This document shows, piece after piece, positions 18,035 to 26,863 of a stretch of 64,000 bases of DNA. This DNA comes from Tessaracoccus sp. MC1679 (GTDB lineage: Bacteria > Actinomycetota > Actinomycetes > Propionibacteriales > Propionibacteriaceae). Numbering within the stretch: position 1 is the first letter of the stretch; each line of letters begins with the position of its first letter. The stretch lies in assembly GCF_014164775.1 (NCBI RefSeq), contig NZ_JACJGB010000008.1:62001-126000 (forward strand). Reading direction: 5' to 3'. The notes under the pieces were generated by a model that was not told where the DNA came from, ran no database searches, and saw nothing but the letters and a program-made list of their open reading frames with translations. Both the position numbers and the translations under genes were made by a program.

Positions 18035-18679
18035 ATGTCACGCACGAAGCGGATCACCGCCACGTTGGCGGGGCTGGTCCTGACGGCCACCCTGGCGGCC
18101 TGCGCAGACCAGAGCACCACACCCCCAGCCGCGACCACCTCACAGACAGGCATCTCCGCCATGGCCACCGAGTCAGTGTCGGCGAGCGCCTCATCGGACG
18201 TCGCTGCCGACCACAACGACCAGGACACCACCTTCGCGCAGATGATGATCATCCATCACGAGGGCGCCATCGAAATGTCACAGCTGGCGATCGAGCAAGC
18301 CGAAACCCCCGAGGTCGTCGCGCTCGCTGAGCGGATCGCCGAGGCCCAAGGCCCGGAGATCGACGAGATGACCGCGTGGCTGAACACCTGGGGCGAGGAC
18401 GTCTCCCCCGACGACCACGGCGGCATGGACATGGGCGGGATGGACATGAACGGCATGAGCCAGGAAGAGATGATGACCCAACTCGACGGCCTCACGGGCA
18501 CCGAGTTCGACCAGGCGTTCCTCGAAGCCATGATCGCCCACCACGAGGGCGCCATCGAGATGTCCGAGCAGCAGTTGGCCGACGGCCAGAACCCCGACGC
18601 GGTAGCGCTGGCCGAGAAGATCATCGCCGACCAGCAGGCCGAGATCACCGAGATGCAAGAGCTGCTCACCAGCCTCTGA
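18035..18679 (+). CDS. DUF305 lipoprotein
   Basis: 214 residues. The signal peptide ends in lipobox TLAAC. The mature protein has two related His-rich motifs, MMIIHHEGAIEMSQLAIEQA (about residues 72-91) and MIAHHEGAIEMSEQQLADGQ (about 170-189), linked by a Met-rich stretch GGMDMGGMDMNGM. This doubled HHEGAIEMS pattern is typical of DUF305 proteins found with copper genes. Met and His clusters suit Cu(I)/Cu(II) binding outside the membrane, which is inferred. A box of the two-component regulon lies just upstream. Confidence 0.88.
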   Translation: MSRTKRITATLAGLVLTATLAACADQSTTPPAATTSQTGISAMATESVSASASSDVAADHNDQDTTFAQMMIIHHEGAIEMSQLAIEQAETPEVVALAERIAEAQGPEIDEMTAWLNTWGEDVSPDDHGGMDMGGMDMNGMSQEEMMTQLDGLTGTEFDQAFLEAMIAHHEGAIEMSEQQLADGQNPDAVALAEKIIADQQAEITEMQELLTSL

Positions 18680-18985
18680 CCAGAGTCCGCGGAGGCGGGA
18701 CGCCAGTGCGGGGCTCCACGCTCAGGTGTCAGACCAGCGGGTGCCACTACGGGCACGATTCCGCGCCTCGGGCCTGATCCACAACCTGGACCGAGCCGCG
18801 ACCATCGGGGACAAAAACAGGGCGGCGCCTCGGATCGGGCTCGGGTGGTGTCTCGGGGCATGACTTCGAACGAGGTCATGAAGAATCGTGGCGGCAGCGC
18901 ATCGCCGGCTGGTCACGGAACCAACCCTACCGAGCTCACGGGCAGGTCGCGCGTGTCGAGCTGTTAGTTATCTCGTCGTCCATCT
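18680..18985. other. Intergenic stretch with one hairpin
   Basis: No credible gene. A near-perfect 10-bp hairpin (CATGACTTCG-AA-CGAGGTCATG) lies at 18859-18880, without a T-run. It could be a terminator or a regulator site. The stretch marks the end of the metal island. Confidence 0.4.
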
Positions 18986-18987
18986 GT

Positions 18988-19422
18988 TAGGTACAGCACT
19001 GTCCAGTCGACCCCGCCCTGGCCGCCCGCCTCGTCGGCGTCGGCAAGGCCGGGCTGCTCCGTGGACAGGGCCGCCGCGTCCACGCTGCGACCGGCACCTG
19101 GCTAGGGGCACTGTTCGAGTCGCTGGCCGCCCAATCGGTGCGGGTCTACGCCGAAGCGGCCGATGCCCGCATCGGGCACCTGCGCACCAAGAACACCGAC
19201 CACGAAATCGACCTCATCGTCGAGGCGGCCAACCGTTCCGCGATCGCGATCGAGGTCAAGCTCACCGACACCATCAGACCCGCCGACGTCGAGCACCTGA
19301 ACTGGCTGGCCCAGCAACTCGGCGACCGCCTCGTCGACCAGATGATCATCTACACCGGCAGACACGCCTACCGCCGCCCCGACGGCATCGCCGTCGTCCC
19401 CCTCGCACTCCTCGGGCCCTGA
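18988..19422 (+). pseudogene. C-terminal fragment of a DUF4143 ATP-binding protein
   Basis: The frame encodes only the C-terminal nuclease-like part of the family: DPALAARLVGVGKAGLL, GTWLGALFESLAAQSVRVYAE, then NTDHEIDLIVEAANRSAIAIEVKLTD and a terminal RPDGIAVVPLALLGP. The upstream frame is blocked by TAG near 18985, and the AAA ATPase half (Walker A and B) is missing. The only in-frame start that keeps this sequence is GTG 19138, giving 94 residues. An intact member of the family occurs at 21952, of different sequence. Confidence 0.75.
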
Positions 19423-19471
19423 ACGACGGCACACCGCCGGCCGTGACCTCAAGCAGATGCTGACAGCTGGC

Positions 19472-21055
19472 CTACCAACCTGAGGGCGCGTAGTCCTTCA
19501 GGAAGACGCCGAAAAGGTCCTCGCCGGCCTGCCCGCGGACGATCGGATCGTAGACCCGAGCGGCTCCGTCGACCAGATCCAAGGGCGCATGGAAGCCCTC
19601 CTCGGCGAGCCGAACTTTCGTGGGGTGCGGGCGCTCGTCGGTGATCCAGCCGGTGTCGACGCTGGTCATCAGGATGCCGTCGGACTCGAACAGCTCCCGC
19701 GCGCTCGTCCGCGTCAGCATGTTGACCGCCGCCTTCGCCATGTTGGTGTGCGGATGGCCGGGACCCTTGTAGCCGCGCGCGAAGACCCCCTCCATCGCTG
19801 ACACGTTGACCACGTACCCCCGGGCCGGACCACTCGCCACGCTTCTCGCCGCCTCGGCCAGGCGCGGCCGCAGTCGGCTGATGAGGATGAACGGAGCCGT
19901 CTCGTTGCAGAGCTGCACCTCAAGCATCTCGAGCGCGTCCACCTCACCGACGCCCTGGACCCAGCTGTTCGAGTCGTGAAGGTCGGGAACGAGCCCTCCC
20001 GCGTCGATCGCCGAGCCGTCGGCCAGACGCGCCAGCGACGACGAGCCCGGAGCCAGAGCCATGTCTGTCAGGCGCTGGGCGTCGCGGGCCGCTGCCTCGG
20101 CATCCGCGTGAGTGGCGGCAGAGCCGGTGACCGCGGCGTCCGCCGCCGCGAGCAGCGGGTGCGCCTTGACCGACTCGGCCAGCGCCAGAGGATGCAGGTC
20201 TCGTGTGTGCCCGAACGTCAGGAGTTCTGGGCCTTGGCCTTCGGGCCACAGTCCGTCCGGGACCGGGATCGACTCGGCGTCGACGAGGGGCGCGTACGAA
20301 CCGGCCGAGCGTCGTACTGTCTGTGCCGCGTTGTTGACCAGGATGTCCAGCGGGCCCCTGGCGGCCACCGCGTCGGCCAATGCGATGACCTGGGACGGAT
20401 CACGCAGGTCGATGCCGACCACATGCAGTCGATGCAGCCAGTCGGCGGCGTCAGGCATCGCCGCGAAGCGTCGCACCGCGTCACGCGGGAATCGGGTGGT
20501 GATCGTGGTGTGGGCGCCATCGCGCAGCAGCCGGAGCGCGATGTGCATCCCGATCTTGGCCCGACCGCCGGTCAGCAGCGCCCGCTTGCCGACCAGATCC
20601 GTCCGCGCCCCACGCTTGATATGACTCATGGCCGCACACGCGGGGCAGAGCTGATGGTAGAACGCGTCCACCAGCGTGTACCGCTGCTTGCAGATGTAGC
20701 AGGGCCGGGCCTTCATGAGCGTCCCGGCCGTCGGCGCCTCGACGCCTGACGTGAGCGCCAGTCCCCGCGTCTCGTCATCGATGCGGTCGGGTGCCCCAGT
20801 GGCTGTCCCGGCGACGATCGCCTTGTCGTTGTCCTGGATCGCCGCTCGCCTGACGCCTCGGCGGTGGTGCTTGACCGCCTTGAACATCCTGCTGGTCGCC
20901 TGCCGGACGGCCACGAAATCGGGGTGGGCCTCATCGAGCTCGTGGATGATGCGCAAGACCCGCAATGTCGCGGCCAGGTCGTCTGCGTCGACTCCGCTGC
21001 CGACCGCAGCCGAGGAGGGTGCTGACATGGGCTCGGGCGCTGATCGGTTCGACAC
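19472..21055 (-). CDS. SDR-family oxidoreductase with zinc ribbon and altered active site
   Basis: 527 residues. An Asp/Arg-rich N-terminal helical region (1-110) is followed by a four-cysteine ribbon (C119-x2-C122 and C137-x2-C140), then a Rossmann domain with GGRAKIG (163-169), LDILVNNAAQTV, and VVNVSAMEG. The canonical Tyr-xxx-Lys is replaced by HPHTNMAK, so Thr stands where Tyr is expected. The SDR core also holds a long insertion (about 265-360). A family with HPHTNMAK is known from bacteria and plants without a defined reaction, so the function is unassigned. Convergent with nothing; isolated gene. Confidence 0.85.
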   Translation of the reverse strand: MSNRSAPEPMSAPSSAAVGSGVDADDLAATLRVLRIIHELDEAHPDFVAVRQATSRMFKAVKHHRRGVRRAAIQDNDKAIVAGTATGAPDRIDDETRGLALTSGVEAPTAGTLMKARPCYICKQRYTLVDAFYHQLCPACAAMSHIKRGARTDLVGKRALLTGGRAKIGMHIALRLLRDGAHTTITTRFPRDAVRRFAAMPDAADWLHRLHVVGIDLRDPSQVIALADAVAARGPLDILVNNAAQTVRRSAGSYAPLVDAESIPVPDGLWPEGQGPELLTFGHTRDLHPLALAESVKAHPLLAAADAAVTGSAATHADAEAAARDAQRLTDMALAPGSSSLARLADGSAIDAGGLVPDLHDSNSWVQGVGEVDALEMLEVQLCNETAPFILISRLRPRLAEAARSVASGPARGYVVNVSAMEGVFARGYKGPGHPHTNMAKAAVNMLTRTSARELFESDGILMTSVDTGWITDERPHPTKVRLAEEGFHAPLDLVDGAARVYDPIVRGQAGEDLFGVFLKDYAPSGW

Positions 21056-21951
21056 GGCGTCCAGCGTACTCAGGGCTCGTCCGCGGGCACATTACAGCCC
21101 GCATGGGCGAGGCAACTCAGCACCCGAGACCCGCGCGGATCTCGCGCCATGGTTGTCCCTCAGCATAGGCGGCCGGCATCCACGGGCCACCGCCGAGAGG
21201 TTGGTTGTCCGCAGGGCTGCCAGCCAGTCGATGGAAGGGGCCGCGAGCGTGGGAGCCGCCGCGGCGTCGCCGCCTGCGGCCAACCACACCGAGACCGAGA
21301 TCCGGCCACCGAGCGAGGAAGCGTGCCGGCGCATATTCTCGGGCTTCATCGGCAACGGCCGCTGCGTTCGCCTCGCCCCCGCGCATGGCCAGCCCGAACT
21401 GGCCGGAGGTGTCGACCGCCCGCAGCAGCCCGACGGCGCGGAAGGCACCAGTCTCCTTCACATGGTCGGGCAAGAGCGACAGCGACCGCCGAACGCTGCA
21501 GTGGTATTTCTTGCACTGCATCGCGGCCTCCTGTCATCGGCCCAGACAAACCAGTCACCCCGCATAACGAGCGCCGACCGTAACCGGTGGACAGCTTCGG
21601 ACACCCGCGTGCACCCCCAACCCGCCTCATGGCCTGACACCACAGGGCTGCCCGTGAGCACGACGTGACGCTTGATGACGTGTTGTCTGCCTTCGCTGTC
21701 CTCGCCGAAGGACAGGACGACCGCAGATGCGACGTGGGGACGCCGCCGTAGGAACGAGTCAGTTCACCGAAATGCCGATGGGCGTGTGCTCACTCAGCTG
21801 CCCAGAGTCGGACGCCGACGGCGATGGTCGGACCCCGCCCACATGGCGATGGTCGGTCCTTCAAGATTGCGCACCGCGCCCGCTCATGTTTGCTTGGTTC
21901 GTGTGTTCGCGTTTGCGTACTACGTAGCGTCATGTCTGCTAGGTTGGGCTC
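21056..21951. other. Gene-poor interval, nothing assigned
   Basis: Overlapping frames of 60-140 codons occur on both strands, but none has recognisable motifs, a good ribosome site or normal codon composition. The sequence probably holds decayed DNA. I see no terminal inverted repeats of an insertion sequence. Confidence 0.45.
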
Positions 21952-23238
21952 ATGGTCCTCGACTCGCTCGTCCCACGGAGGGTGGGTGAAGTCCTGACGG
22001 GGCTGGTTGCCGTGGAACCGGTGATCGCCCTGCACGGCCCGCGCTCGGTGGGTAAGTCCACGGTGTTGCACGGGTTCGCTGCCGATGTGGGGAGATCGGT
22101 TCTCGACCTGGACGACGTCGAGGTGCGCGAGGCGGTCGTGGGGAATTTGGCCTCGGTCGTCGCCGGTGCGGCACCAGTGTGTGTCGACGAGTACCAGCGG
22201 GTGCCCGACATCCTGGATGCGCTCAAAGCGAGGCTGAATCGAGAGGGCAGCCTACCCGGAACCGCCGTGATCACTGGATCGACCCGGCAGGACGCCCTGC
22301 CCGCCACGGCTCAGGCTCTCACGGGACGGTTGCACTCCCTGACCATCTGGCCGCTGTCCCAAGGTGAGATCGCCGGGGTGAGCGAGAACCTCATCGAGGT
22401 GTTGCCTGCCGACCCTGAGGGTGTCGTCGGCCGGATCCCCTCCTCAACGACCACGCGCCAGGAATACGTGGAGCGTGTCTGCGCCGGGGGCCTGCCCTTG
22501 GCCCTGCGACGTTCCGGCGCGGCCCGAGCCCGATGGTTCGATGACTTCGTGCGAGCATCGGTCGAGCGGGACGCCCTGGAGTTGAGCCGAATCCGTGAAC
22601 GACAGGCAATGACCGACCTGCTGGGTCTGACTGCGGCACAAACCGGGCAACTGCTCAACGTCTCTGCTGCTGCTGAGAGGCTCGGCGTCAGTCGAGCCAC
22701 CGTAGAGGGTCACCTGCGGCTGCTCGAGGACCTCTTCCTCGTGGTACGGCTACCGGCATGGGGCAAGACCCTGCGCTCACGGGTCAGCGTCAAACCCAAG
22801 GTCCACGTCGTCGACTCCGGACTGGCCGCCCGGCTGCTGCGACTCGCGCCTGACAAGCTCACACGACTCGACCCGGCATCACTCACCGACTTCGGGCACC
22901 TGCTTGAGACCTTTGTCGTCGGGGAGATCCGCAAGCAGGCTTCCTGGCTCGACGAGCCCGTCACCCTGGGCCACTGGCGGACAAGCGACGGTGCCGAGGT
23001 CGACGTGGTCATCGAGTACGACGACGGCACAGTCGTTGCCCTCGAGGTCAAAGCCAGCGAACGGGCGCCGGGCGGCGACTTTCGCGGTCTGGCTCAACTC
23101 CGCGACGCCCTCGGAACGCGGTTCACCGCCGGGATCATCCTCACCACCGGAACCCGCTCCTACACCTACGCCGACCGACTCCACGTCATGCCCATCGACC
23201 GGCTGTGGACTCCGGTGACACCCGGAGCCCCGCACTGA
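21952..23238 (+). CDS. ATP-binding protein, AAA_14/DUF4143 family
   Basis: 428 residues. The N-terminal ATPase domain has Walker A ALHGPRSVGKST near residue 30 and Walker B-like VCVDEYQRVPDIL near 83, then sensor VITGST. A helix-turn-helix segment follows (VSAAAERLGVSRATVEGHLRLL), then the C-terminal DUF4143 domain with HVVDSGLAARLL, FGHLLETFVVGEI, and a nuclease-like DGAEVDVVIEY...VVALEVKAS core. Proteins of this type are very common in accessory DNA; a defence or stress role is often assumed but not shown. Confidence 0.88.
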   Translation: MVLDSLVPRRVGEVLTGLVAVEPVIALHGPRSVGKSTVLHGFAADVGRSVLDLDDVEVREAVVGNLASVVAGAAPVCVDEYQRVPDILDALKARLNREGSLPGTAVITGSTRQDALPATAQALTGRLHSLTIWPLSQGEIAGVSENLIEVLPADPEGVVGRIPSSTTTRQEYVERVCAGGLPLALRRSGAARARWFDDFVRASVERDALELSRIRERQAMTDLLGLTAAQTGQLLNVSAAAERLGVSRATVEGHLRLLEDLFLVVRLPAWGKTLRSRVSVKPKVHVVDSGLAARLLRLAPDKLTRLDPASLTDFGHLLETFVVGEIRKQASWLDEPVTLGHWRTSDGAEVDVVIEYDDGTVVALEVKASERAPGGDFRGLAQLRDALGTRFTAGIILTTGTRSYTYADRLHVMPIDRLWTPVTPGAPH

Positions 23239-23548
23239 CCCCGCCACAAGGCTCCGACGCGAGTTGGTTCTCTACCCAAGATCAGCCGCGGAAATGGGCA
23301 ACGGATTCATGGCCCAGTCGCCCCAGAATGGCCTCCCGACAAGCTCTTTTGATGGGCCTGAGCCATGTCGTCACCTTGTCGTGGGGAATGTGTGGGGAAT
23401 TGTGTAGAGCCGCCACAGCGCGCGTTGCTGTCAACGGCAATCCCTAGATTGGCGCAGAACGGCAGCATCCTCGGCGCCATGGAACGGGCCAGGCGGACAC
23501 GTAGCAACCGTGCAGCCGGCACGGGAGCTCGGCATCTGGGGGTCGCCA
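23239..23548. other. Intergenic stretch, nothing assigned
   Basis: Lies between convergent genes. No gene, tRNA or clear terminator is visible. The composition is less GC-rich than the neighbours around 23340-23460. Confidence 0.4.
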
Positions 23549-23953
23549 TCACCCGTTGAGTAGGACGACGCGGACGGCGATCTCGACCAGGCTCCGAGCG
23601 CGACGGACGAGCGCCTCAGCCTTCACAGCAGACATGAGGCTGACGCCGTACTCAACGTCAGCCTTGTTCGACACCAGTTCGCGGAGTCCCCTCTCGGCAC
23701 CGGCCGCGTCCGGTCGCTGCCCCAGTGCCCGACGAAGCTCCTTCGCGGCAAGCGCGTGCTCCTTGCCCTTCACCGTCGAACCGGTGAGCTGAGTGACGAT
23801 GGCGTCCTTGGCGCAGATGCCCGCATGGATGGCATCCCCCGCAGCAACGGTGTAACGCTCCGCACTCAGATTTGCCTCCGCGGAGGCCAGGTACTCCTCG
23901 GCTTTCTTCAGGAAGCTTCGTGCGTGATTGCGGTGTTCGAGCGTTGCCATCAC
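23549..23953 (-). CDS. HEPN-domain protein (partner of nucleotidyltransferase)
   Basis: 134 residues, all-helical: RNHARSFLKKAEEYLASAEANL, RYTVAAGDAIHAGICAKDAIVTQLTG, then a final helix VRRARSLVEIAVRVVLLNG. The length and pattern match small HEPN proteins encoded with MNT nucleotidyltransferases. A clear R-x4-6-H ribonuclease motif is not obvious, so catalytic activity is uncertain. The start overlaps the nucleotidyltransferase stop by 4 bases, giving the standard two-gene toxin-antitoxin layout. Confidence 0.8.
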   Translation of the reverse strand: MMATLEHRNHARSFLKKAEEYLASAEANLSAERYTVAAGDAIHAGICAKDAIVTQLTGSTVKGKEHALAAKELRRALGQRPDAAGAERGLRELVSNKADVEYGVSLMSAVKAEALVRRARSLVEIAVRVVLLNG

Positions 23954-24543
23954 GCCACACCGACGGGTGCCTGCGGGAGCGACCCGAGTAGAACCACCCC
24001 GTCAGCGACGATCTGGGCGACGACCGGCTCCTCGCCGCTGCCCGCGAGGCGGCCGAACTCCTCCGGTGTGAACACCAGCACGTCGCAGTCGTTGCCCAGC
24101 CGAGCGCGGACAACGTCTTCCAGTTCCGTCCGACCCTGCCAGTCCGAGGGCGCGAGGACGGCCAAGTCGACATCACTCTCGGCCGATGCCTCCCCCCGCG
24201 CCACCGACCCGAACAGGACCACCGCATCGACACTCGACCCGACCACGGCCCGGACCGCCTCCCTCAGCGCCGCAATCGGATCGAGCAGGACACGCAAAGG
24301 CTGGATGGCGTAATGGTCCTCGTTGATCGTGTGAACCATCGCCCGACCCACAGCGCGGCTCTCCACCACACCGAGATCGGCGAGGGAGGCCAGCGCCTGC
24401 TGAACCGACCACAGGCTGCACTGATCGCGGACCAGGCCATGCACCTGCCGCCCGGTCAGCGGAACACCCGTACGCAGCAGCACGGCCAGCACCGCCCCGC
24501 TCGCACCCGGGATCAAGCCCCCGAACGCGGCCTCAAATCGCAT
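23950..24543 (-). CDS. MNT-type nucleotidyltransferase with N-terminal winged helix
   Basis: 197 residues. Residues 1-70 look like a winged helix (GAVLAVLLRTGVPLTGRQVHGL, SLWSVQQALASLADLGVV). The C-terminal part carries the minimal nucleotidyltransferase signature VVLFGSVARGEASAESDVDLAVL (GS-x-x-x-G...SD-x-D). In known HEPN-MNT pairs the MNT enzyme neutralises the HEPN toxin by AMPylation. The extra DNA-binding domain suggests it also autoregulates, as an inference. Confidence 0.85.
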   Translation of the reverse strand: MRFEAAFGGLIPGASGAVLAVLLRTGVPLTGRQVHGLVRDQCSLWSVQQALASLADLGVVESRAVGRAMVHTINEDHYAIQPLRVLLDPIAALREAVRAVVGSSVDAVVLFGSVARGEASAESDVDLAVLAPSDWQGRTELEDVVRARLGNDCDVLVFTPEEFGRLAGSGEEPVVAQIVADGVVLLGSLPQAPVGVA

Positions 24544-24852
24544 ATGACCAGTCTACCTGTCACATGACTGCAGTTCCAGTCACTTGGGGTGATCACGCGG
24601 CTAGGCCACTGAGACCCAAGCGACCAGCTCGTCAACCCGAAGACCCCCCCCCGGCGGCCAACCCCAGCGAGGCTGGACCCTCGCGATCGCCGCCCCGCGA
24701 TCTCGTGGGTCGCGATGTCGACGGTCAGGGCCTTGCCCGACAACTCCCACATGCGGTGCCACAACCACTCCGCCTCCAGGTCGGTGCCGACCAACAGGCC
24801 TGATCATAATTCTGAACCCCTCAAACTCATGATCTGTACTCGAGTCAAGTCC
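24544..24852. other. Intergenic stretch, nothing assigned
   Basis: A minus-strand frame (24513-24794) is open but overlaps the nucleotidyltransferase 5' end and shows no family motif. The sequence probably represents decayed DNA next to the gene remnant that follows. Confidence 0.35.
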
Positions 24853-24993
24853 TCATGAGCCAGAGATGCCTGCGTGGTGGTGGACGGCTTGGGCACCGAC
24901 CAGGACGAGGCTCGGGAGGTGGTGGGTCAGCGCTTCGAGGGCGTCGAGGAGGAGTCGCCGAGCGGCGACAAACAGGGACGACGGCGTCCACGT
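24853..24993 (-). pseudogene. N-terminal fragment of a nucleotidyltransferase-like protein
   Basis: The minus strand reads SSLFVAARRLLLDALEALTH then HLPSLVLVGAQAVHHHAG and a TGA at 24853-24855. This matches the first ~40 residues of a family of predicted nucleotidyltransferases that begin with SLFVAARRVLLDALEAL...VVVGAQAIYLHTG. The original start codon and everything after the first helices are gone. Just upstream on the same strand a second short frame ends SEAEQLMDALAATDLASKD with TGA, possibly the tail of its former partner gene. Confidence 0.5.
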
Positions 24994-25099
24994 CAGTCCT
25001 TCGACGCGAGATCGGTCGCCGCCAGGGCGTCCATCAACTGCTCGGCCTCGGAGTCAGAGCGACTGCAACTCGTCCCTTCAGGGGTTGCCCGGCCAGGTA

Positions 25100-25119
25100 G
25101 TGTCAGCTATAGTCGACAC
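25100..25119 (+). promoter_or_regulatory. Promoter and operator-like dyad of the toxin-antitoxin pair
   Basis: The dyad GTGTC...GACAC (25100-25104 and 25115-25119) encloses a -10-like TATAGT (25108-25113). GTG 25120 lies seven bases past the -10, so a leaderless transcript from that GTG is plausible. Such an operator over the -10 is typical of autoregulated toxin-antitoxin operons. Confidence 0.45.
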
Positions 25120-25477
25120 GTGGTCGAGGTTACACCGCGAGGGCTTCGACCGTTGGCTCAGAAAGCTGAAGGACCGGCAGGGCAGGCTGCGGATCCTGGA
25201 GCGGATCGACCGCCTCGCCCACGGGAATCCTGGTGATGTGAAGTCGGTCGGACAGGGTGTGCTCGAACTGCGCTTGAGTTTCGGTCCCGGCTATCGGGTC
25301 TACTTCACACAACACGGCGACCGTCTGGTCCTGTTGCTGTGTGGCGGCGACAAATCTACACAGCAACAGGACATCGAGAAGGCTCACCAACTTGCTGCCG
25401 ACTGGCGTTCGAGGGAGGACGACGATGACGAAGAAGACCGAGAAGTACACCCCGTTCGATGCGGCCGATTATCTTGA
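25100..25477 (+). CDS. RelE/HigB-like toxin (5' end questionable)
   Basis: The protein matches RelE/ParE-type 'addiction module killer' proteins: EGFDRWLRKLKDRQGRLRIL, RIDRLAHGNPGDVKSVGQG, LELRLSFGPGYRVYFTQ and LLCGGDKSTQQQDIEKA. These would be mRNA interferases. The in-frame start that keeps this sequence is GTG 25100 (125 residues). The family N-terminus V-V-E-V is instead read from GTG 25120 in another frame, which joins the main frame only if one C near 25136 is removed. The gene may therefore be frameshifted. It overlaps the antitoxin gene by 53 bases. Confidence 0.7.
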   Translation: MSAIVDTWSRLHREGFDRWLRKLKDRQGRLRILERIDRLAHGNPGDVKSVGQGVLELRLSFGPGYRVYFTQHGDRLVLLLCGGDKSTQQQDIEKAHQLAADWRSREDDDDEEDREVHPVRCGRLS

Positions 25478-25724
25478 CGGCATCGATGATGTCGCCTCCT
25501 ACCTGGAGATTGCGCTGGAGGAATCGGCCGAGGACCCCACGGCCGTTCCCCGCGCCCTTGGTGTCATCGCTCGCTCTCAGAACATGAGCGAACTCGCTCG
25601 CCGCGTCGGCATGAGCCGCGACGGCCTATACAAGGCGCTGTCCGATCAGGGCAACCCGACCTGGTCAACCGTCCTGAAGGTGACCAACGCACTGGGGCTG
25701 CGATTCACTCTGCACGCCGCCTGA
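25425..25724 (+). CDS. HigA-like antitoxin (addiction module antidote)
   Basis: 99 residues from ATG 25425, with GGGAGGA about 8 bases upstream. It reads YTPFDAADYLDGIDDVASYLE, then an HTH-like region ALGVIARSQNMSELARRVGMSRDGLYKALSDQGN and the family-typical end TVLKVTNALGLRFTLHAA. This is the characteristic antidote partner of RelE/ParE-like killer proteins. It is expected to bind the toxin and repress the operon. It follows the toxin gene (toxin-first order). Confidence 0.88.
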   Translation: MTKKTEKYTPFDAADYLDGIDDVASYLEIALEESAEDPTAVPRALGVIARSQNMSELARRVGMSRDGLYKALSDQGNPTWSTVLKVTNALGLRFTLHAA

Positions 25725-25835
25725 CTCACGAGCCGCCTGACTCACGAAAGGTACGCACATCGCGTTATCTCGAAGGTCGCGGCTTACGAGATGACGAGGT
25801 GCTGGTGACCGTCGATGCCTGCATGGACGATGTCG

Positions 25836-26189
25836 AGTTGTCCGGCGTGCGTGGTGGTATCAACAAGCAGCCTGGACGCGCGTGCCGTGACGACCGAAGA
25901 GGCTCTGGCCGATGTTCAGGTGGTCATCCTGTCCATCCCCCTCAACCGCATCCCCGAGCTCGCTCCGCTGATCGCGCGCCTGCCCGAGGACACAGCGGTC
26001 ATCGACACCTCCAATTGCTACCCGTTCCGCGACGACAAGATCGACGCGATTGAGGCCGGTCAAGTTGAGAGCGTGTGGGTTGCCGAGCAACTTGGCCGTC
26101 CGATCGCCAAGGCATGGAGCTGTGGGACTCCGGCGATGCCCTGGATCGCTTCAACCGGGACGTCTACTTCCCAGCGGTTGCTGGGCTAG
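25836..26189 (+). pseudogene. Fragment of an F420-type NADP reductase-like protein
   Basis: The frame reads DARAVTTEEALADVQVVILS, then IPLNRIPELAPLIARLP and DTAVIDTSNCYPFRDDKIDA, then GQVESVWVAEQLGRPIAKAW. This is the central part of an NADPH-dependent reductase family (F420-type Rossmann oxidoreductases). The N-terminal dinucleotide-binding GxGxxG is missing, and after the AKAW motif the sequence departs from the family and stops at 26187-26189. No good start is present. A degraded gene is the best reading. Confidence 0.6.
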
Positions 26190-26550
26190 GGCGGGTGGGT
26201 TCCCCAAGCCCCCGGTCGTGACTGATGTCGAGACAGGGGACGCCTGGATCGGTGAGACTCGGCTCTCCTAACAAGCAGCGGCAATAGCCGGGAGCGCCCC
26301 GGTGCGATGCACGACGCTGCCGCGCCGCGTGTGAAACCGCCCGCTCGGCAACCGGCCGACCTCACCGAAGCCGCGCTTGACCTTGACCCGTGGTCTACCC
26401 ATGATGCACCCCTCCCGTCACGCTCCGTAACGGGCTCGAGGACGGTGGGCTGGACAGCAGGCGACGCCGACGACGTTCCCCCCGCCCCGGATGTCGTGGG
26501 AATACGTGGGGATGGGAGGCCTCCGGAGGCCATCCGTGTCCACAACTGAG
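26190..26550. other. Intergenic stretch, nothing assigned
   Basis: No gene is supported. A GC-rich inverted repeat, GGCCTCCGGAGGCC, is centred near 26524. The stretch separates the decayed reductase from the tRNA. Confidence 0.4.
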
Positions 26551-26566
26551 AAGGACCGAAGTCCTT
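26551..26566 (-). terminator. Hairpin downstream of tRNA-Leu
   Basis: On the minus strand the sequence is AAGGAC-TTCG-GTCCTT followed by CTCAGTT. The 6-bp stem with a UUCG loop lies 42 bases past the tRNA and is a plausible terminator. The T-tract is weak. Confidence 0.5.
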
Positions 26567-26608
26567 GTCAGAGGGGATTTGATGTAGTCAGGGGACCATA
26601 CATCACTG

Positions 26609-26691
26609 TGCGCGAGAGAGGAGTTGAACCTCCACGTCCCAAGGGACACTGGCACCTGAAGCCAGCGCGTCTGCCATTCCGCCACTCGCGC
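26609..26691 (-). tRNA. tRNA-Leu (anticodon CAG)
   Basis: 83 nt. The acceptor strands GCGCGAG and CTCGCGC pair fully. The anticodon stem CTGGC/GCCAG holds the loop TTCAGGT with anticodon CAG. A class II variable arm (TGTCCCTTGGGACG) identifies leucine, and the T arm has GTTCAAC. The discriminator is A and CCA is not encoded. Confidence 0.95.
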
Positions 26692-26863
26692 AGTGGGTCT
26701 TTCAACCCGACGGCAAACAATAGCACGCACCGCGCGAGCTTCCGCAAATCGAATCAGCCGCACAGCGCCTGTCACCCGCGGCGATCTCCCGGAACCCTGT
26801 CAATCGAGCCCCAAGGAGCCTACTGTGGAGAGACCACGGAGTCTGACGTGAAGGAGGACGACC

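Noticed and set aside
21117-21521. 134-codon minus frame in the gene-poor interval
   Set aside because: Overlaps several equally long frames, low-complexity Arg/Gly tail, no family motif and no ribosome site.
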